NCBI GenBank assembly: GCA_012845835.1
Contig: JABAKD010000010.1
Location: 15,539,355 to 15,603,354 of the forward strand
Direction of reading: 5' to 3'
From: Undaria pinnatifida
Lineage: Eukaryota > Sar > Phaeophyceae > Laminariales > Alariaceae
Length of the DNA: 64,000 nucleotides
Every line of letters starts with the position of its first letter. The stretch's first letter is position 1. Position numbers and translations under genes: made by a program. This document shows, piece after piece, positions 33,470 to 44,400 of the stretch. Below the pieces are notes generated by a model. That model ran no database searches and had not been told where the DNA came from. It worked only from the letters and a program-made list of their open reading frames with translations.

Positions 33470-34779
33470 ACGGTGGGGTATCGCCACCCCAGTGCCCTTC
33501 CAACCATCGCAAGCGGTCTCTCACGAGACGTTCTCGCCTGTCCTTGACGTCGCCCGAGCGCACCACTTGTTGCCTCGAAATCGACGAATTCGAAGCGAAT
33601 GACGCCTTTCGGCTGCTGCTGCTGTTGATCCTGGCTGCAGCCATGAGTGGCCACCAGTCTTGACTTCGTGATGATCTTGGCGCCACCTCTCTCACCCTAT
33701 GTGACTCGATCGTCTATCTACTGTGCTCTGTTTCTACTGATATTCTACTGTTCTCTCGTATCGTATACCCCGTCCCGAGGATTTTTTAGGCGTGACGAGC
33801 GGCCACTGATACTTCACCGGTGATCACCGTGCAAGAACAACCAGGTAACAAGATTTTCTTCAAAGGATTGGTTTTTGTGCCAATCAGAGCGTCGCCCGTT
33901 TGCACTAGCAGAATGCACAGAGCACACACCAGTACATAGCGCCACAGGCAGTAGTGCTGGTAGTAGTCGAGAGTACGATGAAGTATGGCCGCAGCCAAAG
34001 CGTCGTGGCATGGCTGAAGGATGGACGATGGGCGAATCAAAAGAAAAATCAAGAATCGAAACTGTCACAAAACATAATTTCATTATTTACCAAATAAACA
34101 CAAAAAGCTTAGTTTTTGTAATGTTTTTGTTGGCGTACTTGAAAAGGGGACTTATTACATTGGTTTAAAAAAAAATGCAACAATGTTCCCTACAGCCTAG
34201 AGAACACCCGACGTTGCTGCTGGCGGCGGTCGTGACTGGGGCACGGGAGAAGTAGGAGCAGACATTTCGATCTGTGCCCATGGGGTGCGCAGCCAGTAAG
34301 AAGCGCAAGAATGGCAACGCTGGTGGGATTATGTCGCACATGGTCAGGTGAAATACTCAAGTATATTTCTTGGTACCTGGTGGTACTTTTTCGCTGACCA
34401 CTGTTGTGCACTTAAATATAATAACCGGTTTAATACTAATATTATGATGATACGATAATTATATTTTAGTACAGAGTTGAACTTTTGTACTGCAAGTCAA
34501 GTATTCGCGGCACATGTCGAGTTGATTGGCATTCACCACCAAGGCCCCCCCCTCTTGCTGTGTTGTAGTTGTGGTTCATATGCATACGAGGAAGACTGCT
34601 CACAGGGTCAATCTGTCGGACGAGCACCTGGGCGAAGTGCAGCCTCAGCAGTCACCTCCTGTTTGCGTGTTTAGTCTTTGTGTGTAAGTGCATGAACCGA
34701 AGATGCGGGGACGGCGAGTTTTGCGTTAGAAAAAAGGCTCTTGTGGGAACATTTTTGCACAGGCTTACGCCATTTTTTA

Positions 34780-36329
34780 GGCCTTTTCTTATACAGTCGG
34801 ATTCCGCCAGTCGCAAACGGCCCTTTTTGACTGGACTTTTATTCGACTGGATTCTTCCGTCCTTCTTCTTATCGTCAGTCGAGTCGGAGTTATAGTTTTT
34901 GTGCTCTTCCCAGAGGCGGTTGGTGTGAGTGAGTACTATTTGCTGTACAGCAGGCGAAATCGGTTGGCAGCTCTGTGCTTCGCGCTTTCTCCGCGAGCAA
35001 CGGCTCGACGAACCTTCGTCCCAGCGAGTTGGTGGCTTTGGGCTTAGCCGAAAGCCGCCAAAGCTACGTTCGTGAAGTTGCACTCAGCCGAGAGCCGCCA
35101 AAGCTACAGCAGGCGCAGCCGTTGTTGGCAGCATGGGATCGAGACCGCGCGCTGCTGCCGTCGTGTGATACACGCTGCTGGCGATGAATTAGAACTAGGA
35201 ATGCGCCACGCGGATTTGCTGCGAGAAGCAACAGCAGCGATAGCCAAGCCAGCGTCAGCGCCTTTTATGACACTGCAGTGTGGTACCTGGTGTGGGTGTG
35301 TGGCCGTGTGGCTGTGTGGGTGTGTGTTTGGTAGTGGGATGAGCGATGCGATCGGTTATAAAATCACGTGTAATTTTTTTTCGATTGAGTTTTTCGACTG
35401 GATCCGCCAGTCGGAATTCTCAGGCCATTTCTTATGCAGTCGGATTTGTCAGTCGAAAACGGCCTTTTTCGACTGAAGCCCAAATCGGGCTTTCTTACGC
35501 AGTCGAAAAAGGGCTTTTTCGACTCAACTTTTTTCGACTGAGAATTCCGACTGGCGGATCCAGTCGAAAAACTCGACTTTTTCGACTGGAGCTCCAGTCG
35601 AAAAACTCAGTCGAAAAAGTTTTACACGTGTTTTTTGAACCGGTCGCATCGCTCATCCCACCACCAAACACACACCCACACGGCCACACGGCCACACACC
35701 CATACCAAGTACTACACTGCAGTATTATACAAGGCGCTGACGCTGGCGTGGCTATCCCAGCTGTTGCTTCTCGCAGAAAGCTAGCGTGGCGCATTCCTAG
35801 TTTTGCTCGCCAGCAGCGTGTATCACACGACGGCAGCAGCGCGCGGTCTCGATCCCATGCTGCCAACAACGGCTGCGGTTGCTGTAGCTTTGGCGGCTCT
35901 CGGCTGAGTGCACTCCACGAACGCAGCTTTGGCGGCTTTCGGCTAAGCCCAAAGCCACCAACTCGCTGGGACGAGGGTTCGCCGAGTCGTTACTCGCGGA
36001 GAAAGCGCGAAGCACAGAGCTGCCAGCCGATTTCGACTGCTGTACAGCAGTACTCCCTCACACCAACCGCCTCTAGCAGGAAGAGCACAAAAACTATAAA
36101 ATCGACTCCACTGACGATAAGAAGAAGGACCAGAAGAATCCAGTCGAATAAAAGTCCAGTCGAAAAGGGCCGTTTTCGACTGGCGGAATCCGACTGCATA
36201 AGAAATGGCCTCAGTCGAAAAAAGTTGAGTCGCAAAAGCCCTTTTTCGACTGTGTAAGAAAGCCCGATTTGGGCTTCAGTCGAAAAAGGCCGTTTTCGAC
36301 TGACAAATCCGACTGTGTAAGAAATGGCC
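34780..36329 (-). mobile_element. MITE copy 1, nested in copy 3 and host of copy 2
   Basis: GGCC ends at 34,780 and 36,329 are flanked by TTA on both sides (34,777-34,779 and 36,330-36,332). That TTA is part of the terminal repeat of copy 3, so copy 1 jumped into the TIR of its own relative. Removing copy 2 plus its 3-bp duplication leaves about 759 bp. Dense inverted CAGTCGAAAA/TTTTCGACTG motifs lie near both ends. Confidence 0.8.
35423..36210 (+). mobile_element. MITE copy 2, innermost, intact 788 bp
   Basis: Complete copy with GGCCATTTCTTATGCAGTCGG and inverted ...CTGCATAAGAAATGGCC ends and the target duplication TCA (35,420-35,422 and 36,211-36,213). Because it sits in opposite orientation to copy 1, the region reads as a large imperfect palindrome centred near 35.5 kb. 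ORFs of up to 303 codons run through it, but they are repeats of the family in other frames, not a transposase. Confidence 0.85.
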
Positions 36330-37180
36330 TTATACAGTCGGATTCCGCCAGTCGAAAACGGCCCTTTTCGACTGGACTTTTTTTCAACTGGATTCTTCTC
36401 GTCCTTCTTATCGTCAGCCGAGTCGATTTTGTTGTTTTTGTGCTCTTTCTCGAGGCGGTTGGTGTGAGGGAGTACTGCTGTATGGCACTCGAAAATCGGC
36501 TGGCAGCTCTGTGCTTCGCGCGTTCTTCGCGAGCAACGCGTGCTTCGCGCGCGACAAACCTTCGTCCAAGCGGGTTGGTGGCGTTGGGCTTAGCCGAAAG
36601 CCGCCAAAGCTACGTTCGTGGCGTTGCACTCAGCCGAGAGCCGCCAAAGCTACAGCAGGCGTAGCCGTTGCTGGTAAAATGGCATCGATAACGCGCGCTG
36701 CTGCCGTCGTGTGATACACGCTGCTGGCGAGCGGAGCTAGGAGTGCGCCACGCTGACTCGCGGCGAGAAGCAGCAGCAGTAAAAGCCCAGGCAGCGTCGG
36801 CGCTGTTGTATGATAGTGCTGTGTGGTACCTGGTATGGGTGTGTGGGCGTGTGGGTGTGTATTTTGTGGTGGGATGAGCGATGCGATGGGTTAAAAAAAC
36901 AGGTGTAAAACTTTTTCGACTGAGTTTTTCGAATGACAGATCCAATAAAAAAAGTCAAGTTTTTCGACTGGGTCCCCCAGTCGGAAAACTCAGTCGAAAA
37001 AAGTTGAGTCGAAAAAGCCCTTTTTCGACTGTGTAAGAAAGCCCGATTTGGGCTTCAGTCGAAAACGGCCGTTTTCGACTGACAAATCCGACTGTATAAG
37101 AAATTGCCTTAAGCTTGGTTTTTGATTGTCTGTGTCGTGTTACACGGGATGTAGTACAGTACCAGGAAGAGGAACGGACT

Positions 37181-37219
37181 TTAAGAGGGGGAAGTTGGAC
37201 TTTAAGAGGGGGAAGTTGG
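37181..37219. repeat. 19-20-bp tandem duplication
   Basis: GGACTTTAAGAGGGGGAAGTT occurs twice head to tail between the nested MITEs and the next TIR element. Confidence 0.7.
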
Positions 37220-37271
37220 CCGTACCACAAATGCTGCAAAAGGGACGGACAGCAGTAGGGGTCCCCAGTAA

Positions 37272-37970
37272 GGGCGGTTCTTATCGGAAATGTGAATTTG
37301 CTATATTTCCTCTTTTTTTTCCAGGATATCCATGCAAAAACGCCTGTATTATTGTCGAGCGCGGGGTTGTTTGTCTTTTTTTTCCTGATTTTTGAAAGCC
37401 GAGCCGTAAAGCAAGACCACCACCACCCACACCAGCAGTCACGCGCGTCGTCACACAGCAAGCATGAGCGAACATCCCGGAAGACCGCAAAGGAAAGCAC
37501 CCAGGCCGAGTAGATTCGTGCAATCCGGCGATAGCAGCCCCTGGTGCCAGGAACATGCCGAGCACGACGAGGACACCAGCGATAGCCTTCTTCATGTTTC
37601 TGCGCCTCGTGTCTGGATAATTGGGAAGGAGTAATCGTTGTTTCGTTCGACTCGAGGATGAGTCCTCCGGAGGCCCAGGCCGCTTCCTTCCGTCGGCCAT
37701 AATGTTGGATCACCCTGGTCAACGTTTAAAGCTACCCGATGGTCCCAGCGTTGAGCCGCGGCGCTTGTCGGAGCACTGCCTTCGAAACATGGAAACCGAC
37801 GACAGGATTTCCTAATTTGTGATTGTTCACTTTTCCATCTTTTTTGGGGCTGAAGAAAATCACAAACTATGACAGAACGCCTCCGTATTTGAAGACACAT
37901 TCAACAAATATGGACATTTAGGAAATTTAGGAAATTTAAGACAGCAAAAGGTCTCCGATAAGAACGGCCC
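37272..37970. mobile_element. second TIR element (Harbinger-like), 699 bp, carrying an ORF
   Basis: Ends GGGCGGTTCTTATCGGA and (inverted) GGGCCGTTCTTATCGGA, 17 bp with one mismatch, flanked by TAA on both sides (37,269-37,271 and 37,971-37,973). No transposase is encoded. It encloses a minus-strand ORF with a clear signal peptide, so it may have captured a host gene fragment (inference). Confidence 0.65.
37281..37595 (-). CDS. putative secreted small protein inside a TIR element
   Basis: The ATG at 37,595 starts MKKAIAGVLVVLGMFLAPG, then AAIAGLHES: two lysines, a hydrophobic core and an AIA-G type cleavage site, a textbook secretory signal. The frame runs 104 codons to the stop, ending inside the left terminal repeat. 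The part after about residue 32 is Cys/Gly/Arg-rich and may be non-coding; the sequence could be a first exon of a secreted protein whose remainder is missing. No family is recognised. Confidence 0.35.
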   Translation of the reverse strand: MKKAIAGVLVVLGMFLAPGAAIAGLHESTRPGCFPLRSSGMFAHACCVTTRVTAGVGGGGLALRLGFQKSGKKRQTTPRSTIIQAFLHGYPGKKRGNIANSHFR

Positions 37971-38940
37971 TAACGCGGTGGTATGCCAGAGCAATATGGC
38001 CGGAAGCTGCCTTATTCATTCCACGTTATGGCTGCAGTTTCCCAGTAGCGCCAAGCGATATGGACCGCGCTTACATCGGGATACCGTACCGCCTTACTCA
38101 GATCGCCTTGTTGGGGGACTGATATTTAAGCTATGGATAGTTTACAGGCTTCTTTCATAAAATGGCAACATCACAGATTTTGTTTCGACACGAGAAATGT
38201 TTAAATAACAAGCCGGTTCGTATGTATATATACCCGGTCCCAGGTACGAGTTCGGAATACATGTGTACTCGTACCGTAGTCCGTAGTGAATACAGTACAA
38301 GTGTAGTCGTTGTCCCTCAGTAGCGCGTTGCCTTGCCACAAAGAAGAAAATCTGTGCACTAACGCTAACGCAGGACCTCGAACTATCCGGGATAGTGCGA
38401 TGCTTGGTACTTGGTACTCTGTATGCCGAGGTCGCGACGAGCGAGTTTCGCCGCACGAAACTGGGACCTTGCACTCCTGTTTGTAAGGTATCATACCGCA
38501 CTAAGGCGGGGCCACGACTGCTACTGCTGTTTGTGAATATCGGTAGTTTGAGGGGAGGACCCCGGGTTCGTCTCGACGTTTGTGGGGTACAATATACCAC
38601 GAAGTAGAAAACCAGAAAGTCCTGTCTCCCCCTCGTGTCGCACAGCCGACAGCGGTCGGCAGTATGATACGTATCATATCACAGATGTTAGAAAGGTGTA
38701 TCGTGCTACTACTATCATATTGCTGTACCTGTATTGGAGCCTGCAGTGTTACACGTTCAGACATGGGGGGGGCCATGTGGGTCCCGGGTTCTCGACCACC
38801 CAACTCTCACCGGAGATCGCCCAGCGTCGGTTTTCACCCTACGGGCCTTTCCTACTGCCATGGCTAGCCAGTCATGGCCCATGGGTTCCACCATCCGCCA
38901 AGGTCGGGGGTACATCGTTGTCGTTTCGGTTACCTAGAAA

Positions 38941-39010
38941 TTGTTGTTTGTTGTTGTGGTTGTTGTTGTGGTGGTGGTGGTATTCACTTTAACTCGCATA
39001 ATAACCTCCG
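38941..39010 (-). repeat. (AAC)/(ACC)n retroposon tail, minus strand
   Basis: Read on the minus strand, TTATTATGCGAGTTAAAGTGA leads into ACC and AAC triplets. The same pre-tail motif precedes the AAC run at 3,680-3,740, so both are 3' ends of one retroposon family. The body upstream (to about 39,180) shows no recognisable reverse transcriptase. Confidence 0.5.
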
Positions 39011-39180
39011 CGCTGCCAAAGGGGCTCTTATCACAGCCACGGAGAAAAGTTAACGCAGACGTCGAGTCGTATCGGGGGCTACCCCTCATTCGCGTCGACG
39101 GCAGGAAAAAATCATGCTGGTTGCAATATGTTATCTGCGCACGATCAACTCGGCTCACGTACGTATTTGTAACATTTTAA

Positions 39181-41384
39181 CCGAGGTTAAGAAGATCAGA
39201 AGTGCAGGACGAGTGAGGAAACCTCCGTCAACCTTGCTGCCCTGATCAACGTGTCACGATGGAGGACTTGGTGAAATATGACATTGCTACGAAGGATAAC
39301 ATCAACCGCCTACGTGGTTTTGCTGTTTTGATTGCTGTATCATGGATCATGAGGGCATCACGGCACAGGGTGCTGCTTGCTTGGCGAGCTATCTATTCCC
39401 CAGTGTCAGCTAGGGCTTCTGAAACGTTTTTTTTTTCTCCTTGTCCGCCCGTTCGTCTGACTCCTCGAATCTCCGTCCGGGCATGACGTCCGGTTATTTT
39501 CTTCTCAAACGGTCGCAAACGGTTGTTGACGCCGATACCACGGCGGGTATCGATAGCTGACATACACACACCAGCGATCTGCGCCAACTCTCAGCTTCTC
39601 GGGGGTGTTCCGTGTCTGGAGCTGCCTATTACCAACCCGCGCACCCGATTATCTCGACGATTTTCCCGCCTAAATCATGCATACCCCAGGCCAACTCTTC
39701 TCTCAAACACAACATCACAAGTCTCGGCGGAGCATGAACGGCTCACCTTTGTGCTATTTACCACTAACCGTGTCGCGACAGCAATGAATCGGAGGTAAAA
39801 CACACTTGACCACCTGGCACTACGGATTTTTCGCTCGTGCAGAATACCTGGTAAAACTTTCTGCGTACTCGTATCATCACAACGGAAATACTATTGCCTC
39901 AAACCCGTTCTGCTATGAAGACAGCAGTACTACTACTCTTGTTGACGCTGTGTAGTACATGTCGCATCTTAAATATGTAGCGTTTTGCTGTGGGAGGTGG
40001 CGAAGGTAGGGATAGGGTAACAGAAAAGTAAGAAGGCACACGAGCCGACAGAGTAGCAGCAGGGCGAGCATTAGTGGTATAGTTCATAGAGCAGCAGAAG
40101 CATCAGCAGCAAGCAGCAGCTATCCGAACAAAATATTAAACTACAATACCAATAGCCAGTAGTACCCAGCAGTACTGCTGTTACGGTGCATAACGAAACT
40201 GGTTATGTAGTGTTGGACATCGTATCAAAACAATCGTTGCGGTCGCAGATACAGCAGTGGACGGCGAGCCGCAGCGCTGCGGCGTACGAGCAGGACTTGG
40301 TTTTGGTCGTTTTTCCACTTTCTGTTTTTCAGAGAGTTCAAGAACTCGTCAGCCCCAATGTCGAGGTCGCCTTTGATGATGTCGGCCTTGGCTCGGGTCT
40401 TGGGCGGGGTCGGCAGAGGCCTAGACTACCGCCTAGTTGTGTTGTCGTATGGTAAGGAGATGCCTTAACAAAAACATCCCTCTTAAGCCAGAGGAGATAG
40501 TTTGGTGAGATTGGAGCTGGGACCGTTCTCGTGTAGGGTCCCGTTCGCTCGCGGGTGCGTTCGGGATATATGTTGCCCGAACGCCAACCATGATGAAGCT
40601 TTGTCGTATGGTGGATCTCATAGACCGGGCTTGGTCGGTTAAGGCATCTTCATGGTTGGCATATGTGATCGGAAAGTGTCGGTATCTGCGAGGCCTGTTC
40701 TCCACATTACGGTATACCACATCGATTGGGCGAGCTTTCGACGTATCGTATCAAGCACGATTTTGCCCGGCATCGCCTGGCACCCCCACATTTTGTACCA
40801 GTATGCTGATGCTCTTTTCGACTATCGAATTCGTATCTCGTATCGAACTCAACTCATATCCATATCTGTAGTTGTTAATACTGCCTGGGACTATACAACG
40901 TAATGTTGTAGCAGTTTCAGCATCTTTCAGAGTACAGGGTATAGCCACAGCCATAAGCCACCGCTGTCGATCGCCCCGTAGGTCGATATGAAAATTGTTT
41001 CGGCGTCGGGCCACGTCTTCCTCGGTCGCGCGTCGCTCCCACTGCCCCCCTGTCTCTCTTGAAAAACACGCGGTATACTTTTGGTGGTATGGTATGCCGG
41101 TGCCTTCTCCGTGGGGCGCCGGCCAACGCCTGAAGCGCGCAGCGTTACACGTCACTTAACGCACGTGCATTCAACCATTTGGATGGATCCCTTGCGGTGA
41201 ACAGTTGCTGAGTGTCATTCGTGTGCTCGACGTACTTTCATTCAATCACCTTGCGCTAAACTATTACTGAATGTCGTTCGTGTGCTTGACGCGCGTGCAT
41301 CCAATCGCCCGGATGTTGTGCGCTGCCCATTTGCTGATTATCATTCGTGTGCTCCCCATGCGCGTGCGTGCCTGTTGACTCCAG
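39181..41384. other. intergenic or upstream region of the kinase gene
   Basis: No gene is firmly supported. A minus-strand open stretch of about 60 codons (about 40,230-40,420) reads AKADIIKGDLDIGADEFL and then NSLKNRKWKND, which looks protein-like but lacks an ATG. The promoter and N-terminal exon(s) of the kinase gene should lie here. Confidence 0.4.
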
Positions 41385-41452
41385 GGAGAGGAAAAAGGGC
41401 GCCAAGGTCGAAGACTTATACGAGACGATATCCACCATCGGGAAGGGCTCGG
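41385..41452 (+). CDS. CDPK exon 1 found (Gly loop)
   Basis: After GTTGACTCCAG, codes [21 protein letters not shown] then S, ending G|GTAAGG in phase 1. No in-frame ATG occurs after the upstream stop at 41,335, so an earlier exon must supply the start. Confidence 0.75.
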
Positions 41453-44400
41453 GTAAGGCTTCGTCTATTTTTTTGGCTCGGTGGTCAATCGAGGTGCCAC
41501 CATTCGGCCCGCGGCCGTGGCGATGACAATGCTGTTATAAATACTGGCGTGTTGTACACCTGCATGATATTTACGACCGCTCACTATATAGCGGTTGTGC
41601 CACGTTTGCAGCAGTAATAGCAGGTGTTTTGTGCCTGCATTGTTGCCATTGGCCAGTTGTGTTGAAATATAATTTCGGATTGGTGCGTAAGGTTGTCATC
41701 ATGGCTCCCCGCCAAGGCCACGCGCACGGTTCTACCTCTGCTCTGTTAGGCTGCCAGCAGTGACCTTCCCAAAGCTGTTCGGCGGGGTATTTAGGACATG
41801 AGGCATTGAGGAGCGCGCTGTTTGTTTCAAAGTCAAGGCCTTCGCTTGGGGCTCAAGACGACCCATGCCATGCGAACGTTTTTTTTGTTTACGAGCAACA
41901 GTATTTCGTACGCATTTTTGCCTAGTTTTGGGTATTTCTGGTGCACATTCGCATCTCTACCGTGATGTAAGATGTCTTTGTAGTCCTCCTGCGCCGGCCC
42001 CGCCGCCATCCGCTTCCGACACGTTTTAACCAGAGCGTGCATCATCCACCCGTTTTGCCGCGCGCACCAAAAGAAAGGTAGGAATAAGAGCCGACTCCTG
42101 CATGGCGTTCCGCGCGCCAAAAAGAGAGAACTAAACAAGAGAAGATTGTTCCCGCTTGACTTTTTTCTTGTCCTCTCGGTATCGTGTTTTGTGTGACAAG
42201 TGGGGATGATATCGAAAGTGCGGCACCGCCAGACAAAGGTAGAGTATGCCCTGAAGACCATTCAGCTGGAGAAGATGACTTCCAAGCTGGCCAAGGAGAT
42301 GCGAAACGAGATAGAGATCCTCAAGAGGCTCGACCACCCCAACATCATTCGTGAGTTTGCGCCCCCCCGCCCCACCGATGATGGATAAACTGGTAACCGT
42401 AACATCGCCCAAGACAATATCTTATGGGGAAAAAACTGTGTAGGTAGCGGTTGTACAGTCGGCTGGGATGGGTACCAGCAAACGGGGATTTGCGCGATGC
42501 GCTCCCAGCAGTAGTTTCCTGTGCTTTGGCTGGTCGCGAGCGGGGATGGCTTGTGCGCTTGGAAATACCCATTCGTTCCGCTCAAGCCTTTTCTGCGCCC
42601 AGCGACATATCAGCGGCCTTCGTGACATTGGCGCTGTGCTGCGCCGCGCCTGTCCCTGCCCGCCTGTCCCTGCCCGTCTGCATGAAATTCGTTGCGCCTT
42701 CGTTACGCCAGGAGCGATCGAAACGTTTGAGTCGGACCGAATGGTGTACCTGGTGATGAAGCTTTGTACGGGGGGCGACCTCCGCAGTCGAGCACCGTAC
42801 ACCGAGAAGGACGCTGCCGACATTATTATAAAGGCAAGCGGCTGCTGCTTGCTTTCCGCGGATTTCGTTTTGGTGGGAGCGGGGCGGGGGGGAGGAGAGG
42901 GGGCGTTTTTACTGGCGCATCTGCGGGACTCGGGGGCTGCGTTGGATGCGAATGGCGATTTTCACCGTGTGAATCGCGCGTGCTTCGCTTGTATTACTTC
43001 CCAAATTCGGGCACACTTCCGTGGCGTTATTACTGATTCTCTGCACCTTGTGTGTAATTTTTCGTCAAGCTTACATCTGCAGCTTGACCACGAGGTCCAA
43101 CCTGGGTGATGAACGTACGTTTTTTTCTCATGGTGTTGTTAATAGCGGCATCGACCGGCGGCGGCTTTCCCAAAACGACACAAGTAGTCTTCACGCAGCA
43201 CGACGTTTGTCAGATCCCACGTTTTCTCCCGTGACCTGTGCACCCCTCACCCCGCGCGTTGTGCACGCCGCCTGGCTACTCTCGCTGTGGCACGGTACCG
43301 CCCACCAGCTTCTGTCTGCCACGTGGTACATGCATCTTCAAGGCATCGTGCACCGAGATTTGAAGCTTGAGAATGTGGTCTATGAGAGCAAACTGCAGGA
43401 CGCCGACATTTTCATCATCGACTACGGCCTGTCCAAGGTGTGACCCGACGTAATGGTATTGTTTTGTGGTGCTACCGTCTTCCTAGTTTGTGTGCATATG
43501 GTATTCCATTTCAGCGCTAGTATGGGAGCGACGCGGGCGCATGCATAGTCGCTATGAGGAATATGCGTCCTGCATTATTGTGTTTAGGTGTTTGGTCCGA
43601 GTCTTGGTTCGTGAGGGACTGGAGGTGCCGCACGGCCAATTTTAGGTACCGTGTAACACGCCAGATGGCACGCCGCCCCCTGGGACGAATTTCCAAGCCG
43701 ATTTTCTCGACATCGGGGAAAGCGCAAAATCGCCAAGCGATGTTCGGAGTGACCCCGCTATAGTGCGGTAGGGGTTGCGCTTTTTGGGTTGAATGTTTTT
43801 CTGGCATTCTGATTGGTTGAGCTCCTCAGTGTGGAACTCCTGGTTGTTCTGGTACTACTATTAATACGATTATATGTGTTTTAGGGCTATTACTAGCGCG
43901 TGCAAGGGTTGGCCGGGTGCGCACGAGCCAACTGATTTTCGAAGTCGTGTTTCGGGTGAGATATTGAGCTCCTCATGTGAGGTCAGAGTGGGATGAGTCG
44001 ACGCCTCCATGGAAATACATTTGACGACACCTATTCAAAGCAATCGTTTTCGTGGTGTGTGCTCCCCTTGGTTTGGGCTAAAACCGGCGCTGAAATTTCT
44101 TCCCAGGAGGTGCGTTATCTTGCGTGTTAACAAGGCATATGCCTGTTTTGTCAAGTTTTTGTTGGAGTGGAGGCGCCGCGCTGTGGAGGCGCCGCGCTAT
44201 GATGTGTTCGCCACGCCGTCGTTTCGTTTTGTGGCTGTTGGACCACCCGCACAGTTGCAGTACGCACAATGGTGCGGCCGTTGTGTGGCTTCATTTCTTT
44301 TTTTTTTTACGTTCTCCGGCGGATGGGTAAAAATGTAAACTAACGCTTTAGCTCACCACGCTTCCACACAGTTGGGCGGCCTTCTTCCTCTGCGGGTATA

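Larger units (their letters stand above)
34768..37108 (-). mobile_element. MITE copy 3, outermost of a three-deep nest
   Basis: The left end CGCCATTTTTTA (34,768-34,779) is the family terminus with two changes. It is interrupted by copy 1 and resumes at 36,333 (TACAGTCGGATTCCGCC). It ends ...AAGAAATTGCC at 37,108. The flanking duplication is TTA (34,765-34,767 and 37,109-37,111). Without the insert it is about 788 bp, the same as copy 2. No transposase is encoded. Confidence 0.8.

Noticed and set aside
35346..36257. 303-codon plus-strand ORF across the nested MITEs
   Set aside because: It spans the borders of two separately inserted copies and repeats family sequence in several frames; no transposase motif is present.
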